Source of the DNA: Gymnogyps californianus
Lineage: Eukaryota; Chordata; Aves; Accipitriformes; Cathartidae
Assembly: GCF_018139145.2 (NCBI RefSeq)
Contig: NC_059487.1
Location: 8,949,792 to 9,013,791, forward strand
Reading direction: 5' to 3'
Length of the DNA: 64,000 bases
Below the pieces are notes generated by a model. That model did not search any database. It was not told the DNA's origin and saw only the letters and a program-made list of their open reading frames with translations. The position numbers and the translations under genes are program-made. Positions 1 through 11,202 of this stretch are shown here, in pieces. Position 1 is the stretch's first letter; each line of letters begins with the position of its first letter.

Positions 1-1197
1 AGGAGGTAAAGCATTTCAACATGCATCCGGGTAGATTCTGCCAAGGAGAGCTGTACATCACCTCACTAGGGCTATTTCACAGGACTTGAGGGACACAGCT
101 GGGTGCTCTGAATCCACACCGTTTTGCTGTTTGTGTGATCATCTGTGCAGTAGAGAATCAAGTGTAAAATGAAGCAGTGGTGGCTTCCTGAATCTACAAA
201 GCCTTGGAAGGCAATGACTCAGAGAGGAGCCATCTTCAACCCACCTTAATCGTTCTGGGATCACTGCTCTCCATGCTGGAAAGACACCCACAGGCATTAA
301 GGGGTAGCAAGTGGATGCTCTAAACAGCTGTGTTGCTGGAGAAGGTTACCTTTCATAGCTTGCCACCAGTTGCTCGTTACTGTGTCTTGTAGGACCAGCC
401 TGTGCTACAGTTCCCTATCTTGGTTTGGCAAATGAGCTGCCTTAACAAGGACCAATATGGCCAAATCCAGAGGAGTGTGTCTGTCCTAGCTCTTATTTAA
501 GTAGGAGGAACAGGTAAAGACTGAAAGGGCTGCTTATGTAAGTGAAAGTTAGCATCTGCTTCTTGGTGGGGCGGGGAGTTACAGGGTGGAGGGGGGTTGT
601 AAGGAAAAATCGCTTCAGGGAAGAGAAGTGAAAAATGAGAGAGTGGGAAAGAAGGAAAAGCAAAGGTCAGGAGCAGTGATAGTCCTGAAGGTGTACATAT
701 GGCTGTTACTGAATGAATGGTAAGGTACTGAACAAATAGTAATTAAAATCCTAGCTACTATGTAAATGCCAGATTATAGCTGTGATCTTTTTGCAGACTT
801 TCCTTTGATGTGAGTGGGAGTCTGTATGCTACCCTTGGGAATGCTTAAGCCTAAATATATGTTCAAAACCATAGAGATTCAGTCTTCTTCCTGGCATGAG
901 TTGATGTCCCTTTGACATGCACCAGCAACACCCTGAGGTTTCTGTGAGGACGAACGTAGCTGGGGTTAGCTGTTCAGTATTTCCACCGTGGTAATTTTAC
1001 TCTTTTCCTACAGATTAGGGTCTTCCACTGATACCCTCCTGCACAACAGCTCCAGTTTGTCTGGATTTATAACCTGATGCAGAATTGAGGATTTCAGTTA
1101 CTCCCGAAAAATGTGGTCATGAAACTCTATGGGGGAAATTATGCTCTCATGTGGGCAGGGAACATTTCACACTCTTGTTAGGAGAATAACTGGAGTG

Positions 1198-1271
1198 TCC
1201 TTAGGTAGACACAGTGGGTAGGGTGCTATGTTCATCCTTAGGTAGACATGGTGGATAGGGTGCAGTGGGCT
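1198..1271 (+). repeat. 37-bp tandem duplication, two units
   Basis: Two head-to-tail units start at 1198 and 1235. Both begin 'tccttaggtagaca' and share 'gtgg.tagggtgc' with only three mismatches in the first 29 bases; the last 8 bases of the units differ. It looks like a short slippage or duplication product with no coding content. Confidence 0.9.
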
Positions 1272-1321
1272 GGGGGAAAAGCTATGGACAACTTATTTGC
1301 TGAACACATCTCTATAGTTCT

Positions 1322-1382
1322 GTTTCTATAGCAACCCTAATGCGAAATGTGTTGCTAGAAAAACATTGGTTACTATAGAAAC
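1322..1382. promoter_or_regulatory. two RFX/X-box-like palindromes
   Basis: Two 14-15 bp elements face each other 31 bp apart: 'gtttctatagcaacc' (1322-1336) and 'ggttactatagaaac' (1368-1382). Each is nearly palindromic about CTATAG and resembles the RFX-family X-box (GTTRCC-ATGG-YAAC class). They are also inverted copies of each other with one mismatch in 15. A further half-site-like 'gttgctag' sits between them at 1351. X-box motifs commonly mark enhancers of ciliary and immune genes. Function here is inferred from the motif alone. Confidence 0.4.
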
Positions 1383-2324
1383 AACTTTCCTGTAAGTGAA
1401 AAGTTTACTTTGTAACACATGATACCTAATATTAGTTTTTTTAAGTTAAACCACCCACATGTGTGTTGAAATCAATAAACAATCATTGTACTCAAGACTG
1501 CATAGCTGGAAATGTAGAGAACTTGCATGTCTTCCACTAAAACCATCTGCTTGGCTTAGACTGACTTTTGAGTAGCAATTAGGACAATATAAATGTTATT
1601 ATGCATGATGCAAGGGACTCTTGAAATAGTTGTATCTGAAATTTTGTTTGAGACCCTTAATTCTGTGGGAAATCAGTCAATTTTGGGTTTTTGTGGATTG
1701 AATTGTTTACATTTAAAAACCCACAAATACTAACTTGAGTTACTAGGCTGTATCATTTAGACTTACCCTAATGGCCATCAGGACTTTAAAATTGGGGGAA
1801 GGTTTTGATTGGCTTTTTTAAGGTCACTTTCAAGAATGACATTTGTGAAAGCAAGGCTTGAATCTGGTTCTTCATGTTCTGCTCCACTGTATTGTGCAAT
1901 AATGCTTCTTCCAACCCTAAAGCACTTGCAACATGGGTGATGGGGATTGACCAGTGTGTGACTTGAAGAGCGTGGAAAGCACCTCAGTAATATTGTTGGG
2001 CTCTTTGCATCTGCTTTGGGATCTCTCCAACATGCTTTTACTGTTAAAGCCTGCTCTACCCTTTCTGGTTTGCTAGCACAGGAGTTAGCCTACCAGCCTT
2101 AGCAATGTCATCCTGGCAGTGAAAATATTAGTGGAGATGTAGCAACCCTGGCAGACAAATCCTTTTGGTGACACTCAAAGGACCAAAGTCAGCTACATCC
2201 ACAAAGTCACTCTCTTGCCAGGTAAGCTGAGCCTCTCAAAGGAGGGTCTGCTGGTCAAGTGACGGCATCAGACCCATTTAGGTGTGAAGGCCATCATCAT
2301 CATGGAAGCTCATTTCCTGGTAAT

Positions 2325-2475
2325 GCACTGACTTACTTCACTAGGCAGTTTATTGTGTTATAAAGTGCCGACAGCAAAGCACAGTAGTGGAGTTTTAAAT
2401 GTCACCAAGGAAACGATCATCAGTCACCTCATTACAATTTCATATATAGATCTCTTCTCTTGCAAATATGAGACT
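2325..2475 (+). repeat. unnamed dispersed repeat, copy 1
   Basis: This segment aligns with 8991-9137 in the same orientation. The offset is a constant 6666 bp from 2325 to about 2410, and shifts by about 4 bp further on, which implies one small deletion. Over 2341-2410 I count 57 of 70 identical positions, including uninterrupted blocks 'gacagcaaagca' and 'ttttaaatgtcaccaagg'. Weaker similarity continues to 'tgcaaatatgagac'. I could not assign it to CR1, MIR or L2. It may be an old low-copy transposon or a conserved ancient element. Confidence 0.85.
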
Positions 2476-2784
2476 TCCTTGTTCAAAAATGATGCAGGGT
2501 TTAAGGCTGTTTCTGAGCTGGAGAGGATTCTTCTGTTGTGATTCAGGCTTTGCTGTGTATATTGGGTCAATGCTGCTCTGCGTTACGCTAGTATGAAACT
2601 ACTGCAAGTTCACTAGTGCTTGTGGGGTATTTAATGTAAAGGATTTCCTGTCTCTTGTGGTTTTAATTGCTAGCTGGTTTTGAGTGCTGCATTACATGAG
2701 CAGATGATAAAACTATAGTAATGGGTTAGCAATCATAAAAGAAAATTTCCTATCACTTCTGCACTTACAGCACTGCCTTAGTGA

Positions 2785-2905
2785 ATCACAGTGCTTTACA
2801 AAGCATTCCCACGCCACCTCCTATGAAATAAGTAGTTAAATATTGTCATCATTTTATGGTTGAGTACATTGAGCTGCAGGTATAGGAAGCTGTTTTAAGC
2901 ACTAC
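2785..2905 (-). mobile_element. MIR-type SINE relic, minus strand
   Basis: On the plus strand the order is 'cagtgctttacaaagcatt', a segment equivalent to 'cctatgaggtag', then 'gtcatcattttatggttgag' and 'cattgagctgcagg'. This follows the reverse complement of a MIR (core-SINE) 3' half: the small-integer 'gtgctttacaaa' end, then the block that in MIR reads 'ccattttacagatgaggaaactgaggc'. Divergence is high, as expected of an element that was active before birds and mammals split. The ends are approximate. An L2 3' end, which shares this sequence with MIR, is an alternative. Confidence 0.6.
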
Positions 2906-5900
2906 GTACACCTTGTATGGAGAGTCTGAGGCCTTTGAGAAGGTCTTGGATCCTACAGGTTTCATAGATGTCAAGTAGGATGTGAGGAAGTCCATTACAT
3001 TTTCTCTATAAACTAGCTGAAATACAGAAAAGCTTTTTAATTCTGTTAATTGTACTTTTCAGTTCCTGGTAAAGTGTTCTAGAAAATAACTTTGGTTCAG
3101 AAATTTCTCAACTTTTGCTCCAGGTTTGTCACCCAATTTCTAGCCTAGAGGCTTTCCTGCTGGGAGAAAGATGCCTAAAGGCTGTACGTTGCTTGGCTGG
3201 AGGGGAGAGTTGTTCCTGAAATAGTGGTGGATAAACCAGTTAACCTGTATTGTTTTAAAGCAATTGCACAGAATGTGTGAAGATTCAGATGTCACAAGAA
3301 TGGAGGGATGTGGGGTGTGTGCACGAATGCAAAATGAGGTGCAAAAGGAAGCTTTCTGTATGTCTGTATTGCATCCCTGAGAGGCAGAAGTGTCCCCTTG
3401 TTAATAGCCTGGACATGCTGGCTGCTCTGAAAGTAGTCTGCTCTGTGCCATTCTGTGTGATGGAGCGGCAAATGTGTGACTCCCAGCAATGCAGGGTCAC
3501 TGTGCTCTTCTAGTGTTGGGCTAAATTCTGCGGTGTCTATTTGCCTTGAGGTTGGAGGGAAGTTGTAAAACCTGATCCTTGACTGAACAATTTTAAAAGA
3601 AAAATGGAGCCATTAAATGGACCCTTGGTGTAGGGACATGTTTGTCACCTTGTGGAGCATGCAACTGGGAAAGGCAGGGTGCAAAGGCGGCTTCAGTGGG
3701 CAGAGGAGACCAGTGCTGGAAGGCATGGAGGAAAGAATAAAGAAATTGGGAGATATTGTTCCAGAAATGCTGTTTCTTGAACAAGTGCTCCTTCTGAAGG
3801 TTAGTACCTTCTCTTCATGTGCTGCTAGGTGTCTTTGTACACAAAGTCTCAGATTATCGCATGTGTTTGAATGAAGGAAAGAAATGACATCTCATGGGCT
3901 TTCAGCATGATTGTTTTCAGGCCTTCTTTCATCAGATGACTGATACATGCTGTGTGGTTCAGGTCATTTTGGACTGTTACATTTAGGAACTTGTGAAAAA
4001 TTAGAGTTTATGTAATTCCACCAGCCTGATATTTTTAACTTAAATGCTGCAATTGCGAAACTCAGTGCTGCTGTTGGGGTTTTAGCTCTTGTACAGTATG
4101 TGCCAGCTCTGTTTAATCACTGTATTTTATGCTATCTGATCACCTGCAAACAGATCTCTTGCAAAGTCCTTTTGACTTTCAGAGCCTGGGGAGGTAGGGT
4201 GGACCTGGAGTCCGGTCTGGAGCAGTGCTGAGGGGAACAAGGTTTGTGTCTCCTTGTCAGACAGACAAGCAGATTAGGCAGCCTTCCTCTAAGGGATTCA
4301 AAGTCAAAAGGATTAGATTGGCCTCCTGTTTTCTGAAGAAGTCTGAAACTTGGAATAGAAATGTGAACACACAAGCTGTTGTTTCTGGACTCCTATAATA
4401 GCCTTGTTCCTGGTGCTGCAGGAGTTTTCCTTCAAGCACATTTGTGTGGTGCAACTGTGGCATCAAGTGATTGGCGGGATCCATCTGCCTGTCCTCTGTG
4501 TGGGGCCCAGAGAACCGGATAAAAACAAGATCTGTTAATTTGGTGTAAGAAAAATATCATCTTCCTACTGGCTGTGGTGTATTCCCAGCCCAAGAGTTTC
4601 ACTTAACTCCTCTCTCCCCGCACTGTGAGGGAGTGCATGCTTCTCTGGCTGGCAGGGCTGACCTACTGCCTACCTGCTCTACAAAGCAAAATGAAAAGCT
4701 TAGGAAGCTCCTTAGTGGCTAGGTGGGAAAGGTTCTTGCTTAGCAACACAGAGGAGAAAAAGGACTTCCTTTGCTTGCTTTACAGATGCCACTGAGCAGA
4801 GTTAATTGGACTGCTCCCACCACTTCAGTGCTTCCTTGGGAGGAAGATGCCCAGGGAGATGTGGCTGTAATCAAGAGGAGGCTGTAAAGAAACAAGGGGC
4901 AATATTGCAGTGTATGGTTTTGTCCTGGTTTGGCAGCATGGTGCCATGCTGTGAACTTGAGCTGAACCAAACTGGACCAACTGGCAACCTGCCGGATGGG
5001 TAGTTTCTACTCAGTCCTTCATTTTATTTTTCTGTGTTTTCATGATGGGGCTGCAGGGGTTGGGACTGGCTACCTGGGCTGGGCTGTTTGCCTTGCAACT
5101 GAATGCCATGGACATGGTCGGCTGGTCAGACCCACAAACTGCTGCCTCTCTCTCTGTGTATCTTAAAGATGTATAAAAAGGCCATAGCAGCCTCGTGATA
5201 TGAGTTAGCAGATTAAGATGTCAGGGGTAGGGTACAGGTTGAGGATATTTGGCTTGTTCAGCAGTCCCAGACTTCTCAGCATCCCAAAACAACCCAGGGG
5301 TTTGATTCTTTACCTGTTTGTTCATCATCCCCTAGCGAAGCATGAGAGGAACAGTCACCACAATTTAGTACTACAGAAGAGATCCCAGGAGCTCTGAGCA
5401 AGGCTGAACTGTGTTTTGCAGACTTCCATGTTTGCTATGCTCTGAAGAAAGAAAAAAATCCATGACTGGTCTTTGCAATTTTATTGCCACCCTTGATCAT
5501 CCAAAGCTGTGAACACATCCAGGAGGAATGAAGGCTCGTGTCCAAAAGACATATAAAGAGGGGCTGGTAAATAGTACTTCATTGAGACAATGGCCACTAG
5601 GATAGCAGAGCTGTCAGTAAGGAAGATTTCCTACTCTGTTGCTTTTAACTCATGGCTTTCTGGTTTGGCTTTTCAGATGTCCTTGCTACATGATGGCTCT
5701 TCTTCACACATAGCTTGAAATGTGCTGATATTGGAACACTTCTGTGGCAGTTACTCCTTTGTGAAACCTCGTGGAAGTAAGGGCTCACATAGGCGAAGAT
5801 CTTGGTTGCAGCTGATTTGATCTGGTGGATGGGCAGAAGAGATTTCCAGAGTCAGTGTTTCAGATCTTTTGTGCAGTCGTTTAAAGTTTGACCAGTTCTA

Positions 5901-6057
5901 GGCATTTCACTGAAGATCTGGGGGTAAATTTCAATATTGCTCCATCATTATCCTTAAAGAAGGGAAAGAAGTAAGAAGCAATGCTTTTCTGCACTGGTTA
6001 CTTAAGGACAGAATGTTCTAATTTGGGTACCGTGAATTATACCCATGAATAAGCAAG

Positions 6058-6135
6058 CCCTGATTTTTTCAGAGGTGCTGAACACTTATAATTCTATTGA
6101 CTTCAGTGGAAACTGGAATGAGCCCAGTGCATGCT
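6058..6135 (+). repeat. fragment resembling an old sauropsid dispersed repeat
   Basis: The blocks 'cagaggtgctgaacac' and 'ctattgacttcagtggaaac' resemble a palindromic motif widespread in turtle, crocodilian and bird genomes (gattttcagaggtgctgagc and ccattgacttcaatgggagc). I know the motif from general familiarity and cannot give a secure family name. Similar pieces occur near 34515 and 45540. Confidence 0.45.
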
Positions 6136-8089
6136 TTGGATAAATCATGTTACGTAACAGAAAAATGATGGTAATTTATGTTCAAGAATCTTTCATTACA
6201 GCACTGAACTCTTCTTTGCAGTTTGAAAGAAGGAAAAGTTTGAAGAGTTGTGTTGAGACTCTTAATTCACCTACCCTTGCACCTGCACAGCATTTCTGAC
6301 GTGCAGCTCCAGGACGCCTGCCCTTGTGCTAGCTTTCACCTATCCCAATGCTGGGCCGCTTTCAGAGGATGATGCTACCTTGTGTGGCATAACACCAGCA
6401 GAGTGGTGAATGCCTGTGACTCTCGGGAAGTTTTGGATGTTTGGTAGCTTGATGGATCAGAGCCTAGAAACCTTCTTGGCACAAGAGACACCTGTGGCAT
6501 TTAAACGTGCTTTGGACTACTGGAAAGGTGTGTGCAGGTGGCTATAGTCTTAGTGTTTGCACCCGCAAAGCCCAGATGTGAACATGTACATGAACAAAAA
6601 TAAAGGCTGGGAACACAATGTCTTCAACCCTTTATTGTGTAAATCAGGGATGCACTCTCCAGGTTGCTCTTGTGCAATAGCTCCTGCTCCGAGTCCTTTG
6701 CCTTTCATTAGGAAGAGTGGCCAATGTGTGCAATAACCATACATTCCCTTGGTCCCCTCCCAACACTGCTGTTTGCTTTCAGCAAGGGTGCAGGGAACAT
6801 TGAGTGCAAATTAAAAATAGAAATAAAAATGAAGTGAGGAAAGCAATCAGAACACCTAAAATCCAGCACTATCTTTAATCTTAAGTGGAAAAAAATATAT
6901 CGAGTGTTGTTTGATCACAATCTAAACACAGCCTAAACAACCCTTTGAATTTGTAAATGACATGCAATAGAGGTATTTTTAGCTCACGCTGCTCAGATCT
7001 CGAGGAGGATTTTTTTTGTATGTTTTAGCTTATCACATTTCTCGCATAATAAGTTCTAGTTTTCCACAGCAGTTTAATTTTCTGTGAGCCTATTCTGTAT
7101 GCAAATAACTTTTCTTTTGTGGTCTCCAGTGGCAAGATTATCTTTATTCAGGGTGGATTTAAGGTAAAAAGAACTTTACTGGAGGGCAAGAAAGTAATCT
7201 CCTCGTTTACCTTGTTTGCCTTTCTCAGGCATGTTTTTATGATCAGTTTTGCTTATGTTTTTGTCCTCTCTCAGGTTGAAGTTCCAATGAAAATGTGGCA
7301 AAAATTCTTCTCGCATCTCTAGGGAGTGCCAAAAAGCCACAGTTCTTGTTGCATTTTCTGAGGCACGTGCCTTTTTCCCATACTGTCAACAGAACTACGT
7401 TCAAAGAAGGGTGCCTTCTCCTGATTTTGCCAAAGAAGGCCTTATTAGTACCTGAACCAGGTCATGTTGCGATATTAACATCTGTTGAACCTTCCTTTAC
7501 AAGTATGTAGGGTGCATGTTTTGCTTGTTTGTAAGCCTTCCGACTGAGCAGTTTCATGTTTGAGGCTCATAGACTGAAAATTCATATCTCTACTTGAGTG
7601 TGCTTAGCAGGGTCATATGCTCCATCACCCTTGTGCAAGCAGAAAATACTCTTTAATAAAATAAATAACCTAGGTTTATAACGCATGCTTCCACTGGATG
7701 GCTTCTGCTGATAATGAAAGAGCAGCTGAAAAGTCTTATATTCAGAGTATGCCAAACTGTTTTTTGTTTCCTGGAAATGAATTCAGGACTCTGGAGTATA
7801 GATATGGGACAGCTACAGAAGGCTTATACAGTTTTCACATGATGGAAAGACTGGAGGGAGGCCACAGACAGCTAGTTTTTGGAGGGTTTTCCAAACAAAC
7901 TGGTGTTCAGGTTTAGTTTTACAACAAAAAATAATTAATTCCCTGCTTTAGGGACCAATGGTCCAGATGCTTCCGTGTTCCAGACTCAGCTGATCTATGG
8001 TGGAAGTACTTGAGGTCTGTGTGCTGGGGAGGAGACTTGCTGTTTGAGGCAATTGGGAGGAAGCAGAAAAGCCTGGAAGAAGCTGGAAA

Positions 8090-8153
8090 GGCTAAAGAAA
8101 CTTGAAGGAAGAGAAAGGAAAAGGCAAGAAAGGAGGAAGAAGATATGGAGGTA
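8090..8153 (+). repeat. polypurine tract
   Basis: The plus strand is almost entirely A and G over about 60 bases, made of GGAA and GAAG units. Such tracts can form triplex DNA, and if transcribed they act as exonic splicing enhancers. The GC-rich stretch just downstream (8190-8450) has overlapping open frames on both strands, none recognised. Confidence 0.75.
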
Positions 8154-8990
8154 GGCAGTCCTCAGGAAAGAATTGAGTGGGGAGCTTTCCTCAGCAATCC
8201 TCTGCTTCAGCCAAGGTCTCCTCCCAGCTGTGCAGAGCTACAGCGTAGTGTTGACCTGTGCAGACCACCGTGCTGTGCATGGAGCGCAGCAACCATGGGT
8301 CAGGATGGCACTGACCCCCCACCTCCTTAGGAGATGTCTTTGTCTCCTTCCTGGAAGAGGAGCCAGGGCCCACTTGGGCAGTGAACAGGCTGAGGTTTGG
8401 AGGCACAGCTTGGGCAGGCTCTGTTGGCTTCCATAGTTCTCCTTTAGACCTAGAGCATGTAGTTGTGGGCCAGTGACAATGAAACAAATCTGTCTCTGGG
8501 TGACTGATGAACAATAAATCTGTGAATGTGATCCCAGTGCTGCTCTGTTCCAGTATCTGAAAGCAAACGGACGTGCTGTCATAAGCAGAATGGGAATCCT
8601 GTATTTTGACTGATAATTAAATTCCCCACTCTTATTTAATATGTGAAGTACAACAAACAGTATTCACAGGAAGTGTGGTTCTTCCTCCCTCATTCTTAAT
8701 GATTAGTCCCAACAGAGGTCTGCTGAAATCGGCTGGATTGATTGCATAATAAATTCCATGGTTCTTGGCAGTTTCAGTGAAAATTAGAGTACTTGGAGAA
8801 TTAGAGACTTTGTTTAATTACAGAAATGGCTAGAGTCAGGCTCTGAGTGGCAGTTCAGCACAGCTTTAGGAAATGCGTTGACTTCAGCCTGGGTTTTCTT
8901 TACCTGCATGCTACTGTCCATTTGACATTTTGGGATCTTTGCCATCTCCTCAATTCATATAGTTGTCATAGGAACTAGTTCCTAAGCTGT

Positions 8991-9137
8991 GCTCTGACTT
9001 GTTCCATGAGGTACTTTATTGTATTATAAAGTGTTGACAGCAAAGCATAGCGATAGATTTTTAAATGTCACCAAGGTAACTACTGGCATTCAATTACAGT
9101 TTCAGATAAAGATGAATCCTTTCTGCAAATGTGACTG
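8991..9137 (+). repeat. unnamed dispersed repeat, copy 2
   Basis: This is the partner of 2325-2475. It begins near 'gctctgacttgttccatgag', runs through 'tttattgtattataaagtg', 'gacagcaaagca' and 'ttttaaatgtcaccaagg', and fades after 'ctgcaaatgtgac'. Each copy has its own substitutions, so neither looks like a recent copy of the other. No target-site duplication or terminal inverted repeat could be seen at the edges. Confidence 0.85.
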
Positions 9138-11189
9138 TGACAGGCAAAAAATGCGCTGAGGATGAAGGTGACTTGTGATACAGCAAAGATTTCTCTTGTC
9201 ACCTTGCAAGGTTAATTGTGTCCATTCTGGCTTTTGGTAACACAAATGTAACATAGGTTACTGCTCGATTCTTCGGCTAATGTCTTAATAGACATTGTAC
9301 ACTTGGTATTCTGCTGGGGTTTTTTTATTCTGCTCCATAAATGAGCCTGCCACTTTATGTACAGCAGACTCGGGGCTTATCTCAGTGATGCTCTGTAACA
9401 CCCAGAGTCACTCTGCTTTAAATGGCATTTCTCTGGGTTTACACAAACATCCCAGAGATCAGAGCAGGAATCAGACTTGTCTGCAAATCTCTTGAAACCT
9501 CAGATTGTCTCATTCATCCTAAGCCTGAGAAGATCAAAGCGCTAGGACTTGTGGAGATTAGGGAGAGTGGACAGCTTGAGCAAAAAATTGTATTTTAGAG
9601 AAGGGCTCTTTGAGACTGGGAGAGAGTGAAAGTGCATTTGTGTGGGGGAGATGGTAAGTGTGGGATCTGAGGGATCAAGAGGGCAGGAGAGAAGGGAAAG
9701 ATACTAGCAGGGTAAGAGTCTGGCAGGAAAAAAATGTAGATGGTTTGGTATTAGAGATTGTGCTGTTAAGGCTGGGCTTTACCAAGTGTGAGAGCTCCTC
9801 TGAGGCTGTGGGCAGTCAATTGACTCTGAAGGCAGAAGGCTTCTTGCAAGCAGTGTAGACACTGAAGGCATGACCCTTAAATCAGCTGAAGCTCTCGTGG
9901 TTTTGAGGTTGTAGTCATGAAAAGGGCTTCTTCCAAGGCCTCCTCAAAAATGCTTGGTGACAGGCAATGCTGCTCCTTTCATTACTCTTGACCAATTTGC
10001 CTCCTCCCTCTTATCTTATATCCATTAGGTCTCAACATCTTTTCACAGAGTGATAATAATCACTTGGTATCATTAAAGTAAAATTTAGGCTATTATACAT
10101 TCATTTTTCTCTACTGTTAAGAACAGTCTTTACTTTCTCAATAAACCACCTTATCTTCTTTTATTTGAAGTTTCACATTAAAGGTGGAAAGAACAGAGCC
10201 TGACAATGTCATCTGAGGAAAGCAATTATATTTTAAGGTGAAATGTTTTGTGCACAGCATCCTGATTGCTTGGCAGAGCTAAAAATAGCTGACTAGTTAA
10301 ATAGCTTATCAGCATGTGGAGACCTGGGAGTAATGCATTTTTACTGTTGCCTAATAATTCCATGCCAAATATTGTCCTAGTGTTGGAATTATAATGGAGG
10401 GGGAGCAGGTGGCTTCTTCAAGAGAAGGTACCCGTGATAAAGTGGGTGAAATAATATATTTCTGTCTAAAGCAGCATAAACCCTCTAGCAATTTAATTTA
10501 CCAGCACAACTTGAGGCATCAAATTTCAGATGGCTTTGTAGTGCAAAACACTTGCAGAAGTTTCGTGCCTGAACCAAACTCACAGTCCTCTGATGAAGGT
10601 GTAACAGCAAGCCTGGGCAACCTAATAGCCGGTTGACAGCTGGCAGTCTGGTTCACAAATACCAATACATCTGCATGCACGCCACTGCACTGTGCATATT
10701 CCTCCTGGCAGCTGCTTTTTCAGGAGGATGAAAGGTTCCCTGAGTAGATTTGGTGCAGGCTTGGTCCTTGTTATGGCTGCGCAGGGCAGGGGGAAGAGGC
10801 CAAGAGCATCCTCCGTGTGGTCCTTGTCAAGCCTGTCTGAAGGGTGGAGCTGGTATTTCATACAGCTTAGAGGAGGCAGAGAGAGCCTTTCCATTAGGAG
10901 AGAAATCTTGGCTCTCTGAGTAAATTGAGTAGATTTATTAGCTTAATTTACCATAAAATGTAACCGTTCATAACAGAAAACATGTTTTAGTCACCTGAAC
11001 AATGTTTTCTGGCCCTATTCTTTTGCAAGGCACATACACGTCTACCTGCTGCTCTGTATAGTGAAGAATTTCATCTCAGGCAGACATTTTTTTGCCTAAT
11101 ACAGGGAGGATTAGTTGATGGTGTCAGTGTGCAAGACTTACTGCCTGCTTGGCAAAGCCATGGAGACATAAGCCAGACTGTGCTTCCCT

Positions 11190-11202
11190 CCCCCCCCCCC
11201 CC
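11190..11202 (+). repeat. C13 homopolymer
   Basis: Thirteen consecutive C follow a 'cttccct' segment. The length is likely to vary between individuals and to be error-prone in sequencing. Confidence 0.95.

Larger units (their letters stand above)
1..8990. other. non-coding stretch, no gene recognised
   Basis: Apart from the listed tandem duplication, RFX-like pair, dispersed repeat copy 1, MIR relic and old-repeat fragment, I see no protein-coding or RNA gene. The cysteine-rich frame at 3277-3513 (ten or so Cys in 78 codons) overlaps two open frames on the other strand and reflects TG-rich sequence. A TATAAAAAGG-like segment near 5172 has no supporting initiator or gene downstream. Confidence 0.7.

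Noticed and set aside
3277..3513. Cysteine-rich frame resembling a small toxin- or defensin-like peptide
   Set aside because: No signal peptide, no regular cysteine spacing, and the opposite strand is open in two frames; TG-rich composition explains the cysteines.
5171..5182. TATA-box-like segment
   Set aside because: No downstream initiator, CpG context or gene; such matches are frequent in AT-rich DNA.
8191..8582. Overlapping frames of 107 and 114 codons on the minus strand
   Set aside because: They overlap each other in different frames and also overlap plus-strand frames in a GC-rich patch; no recognisable domain.
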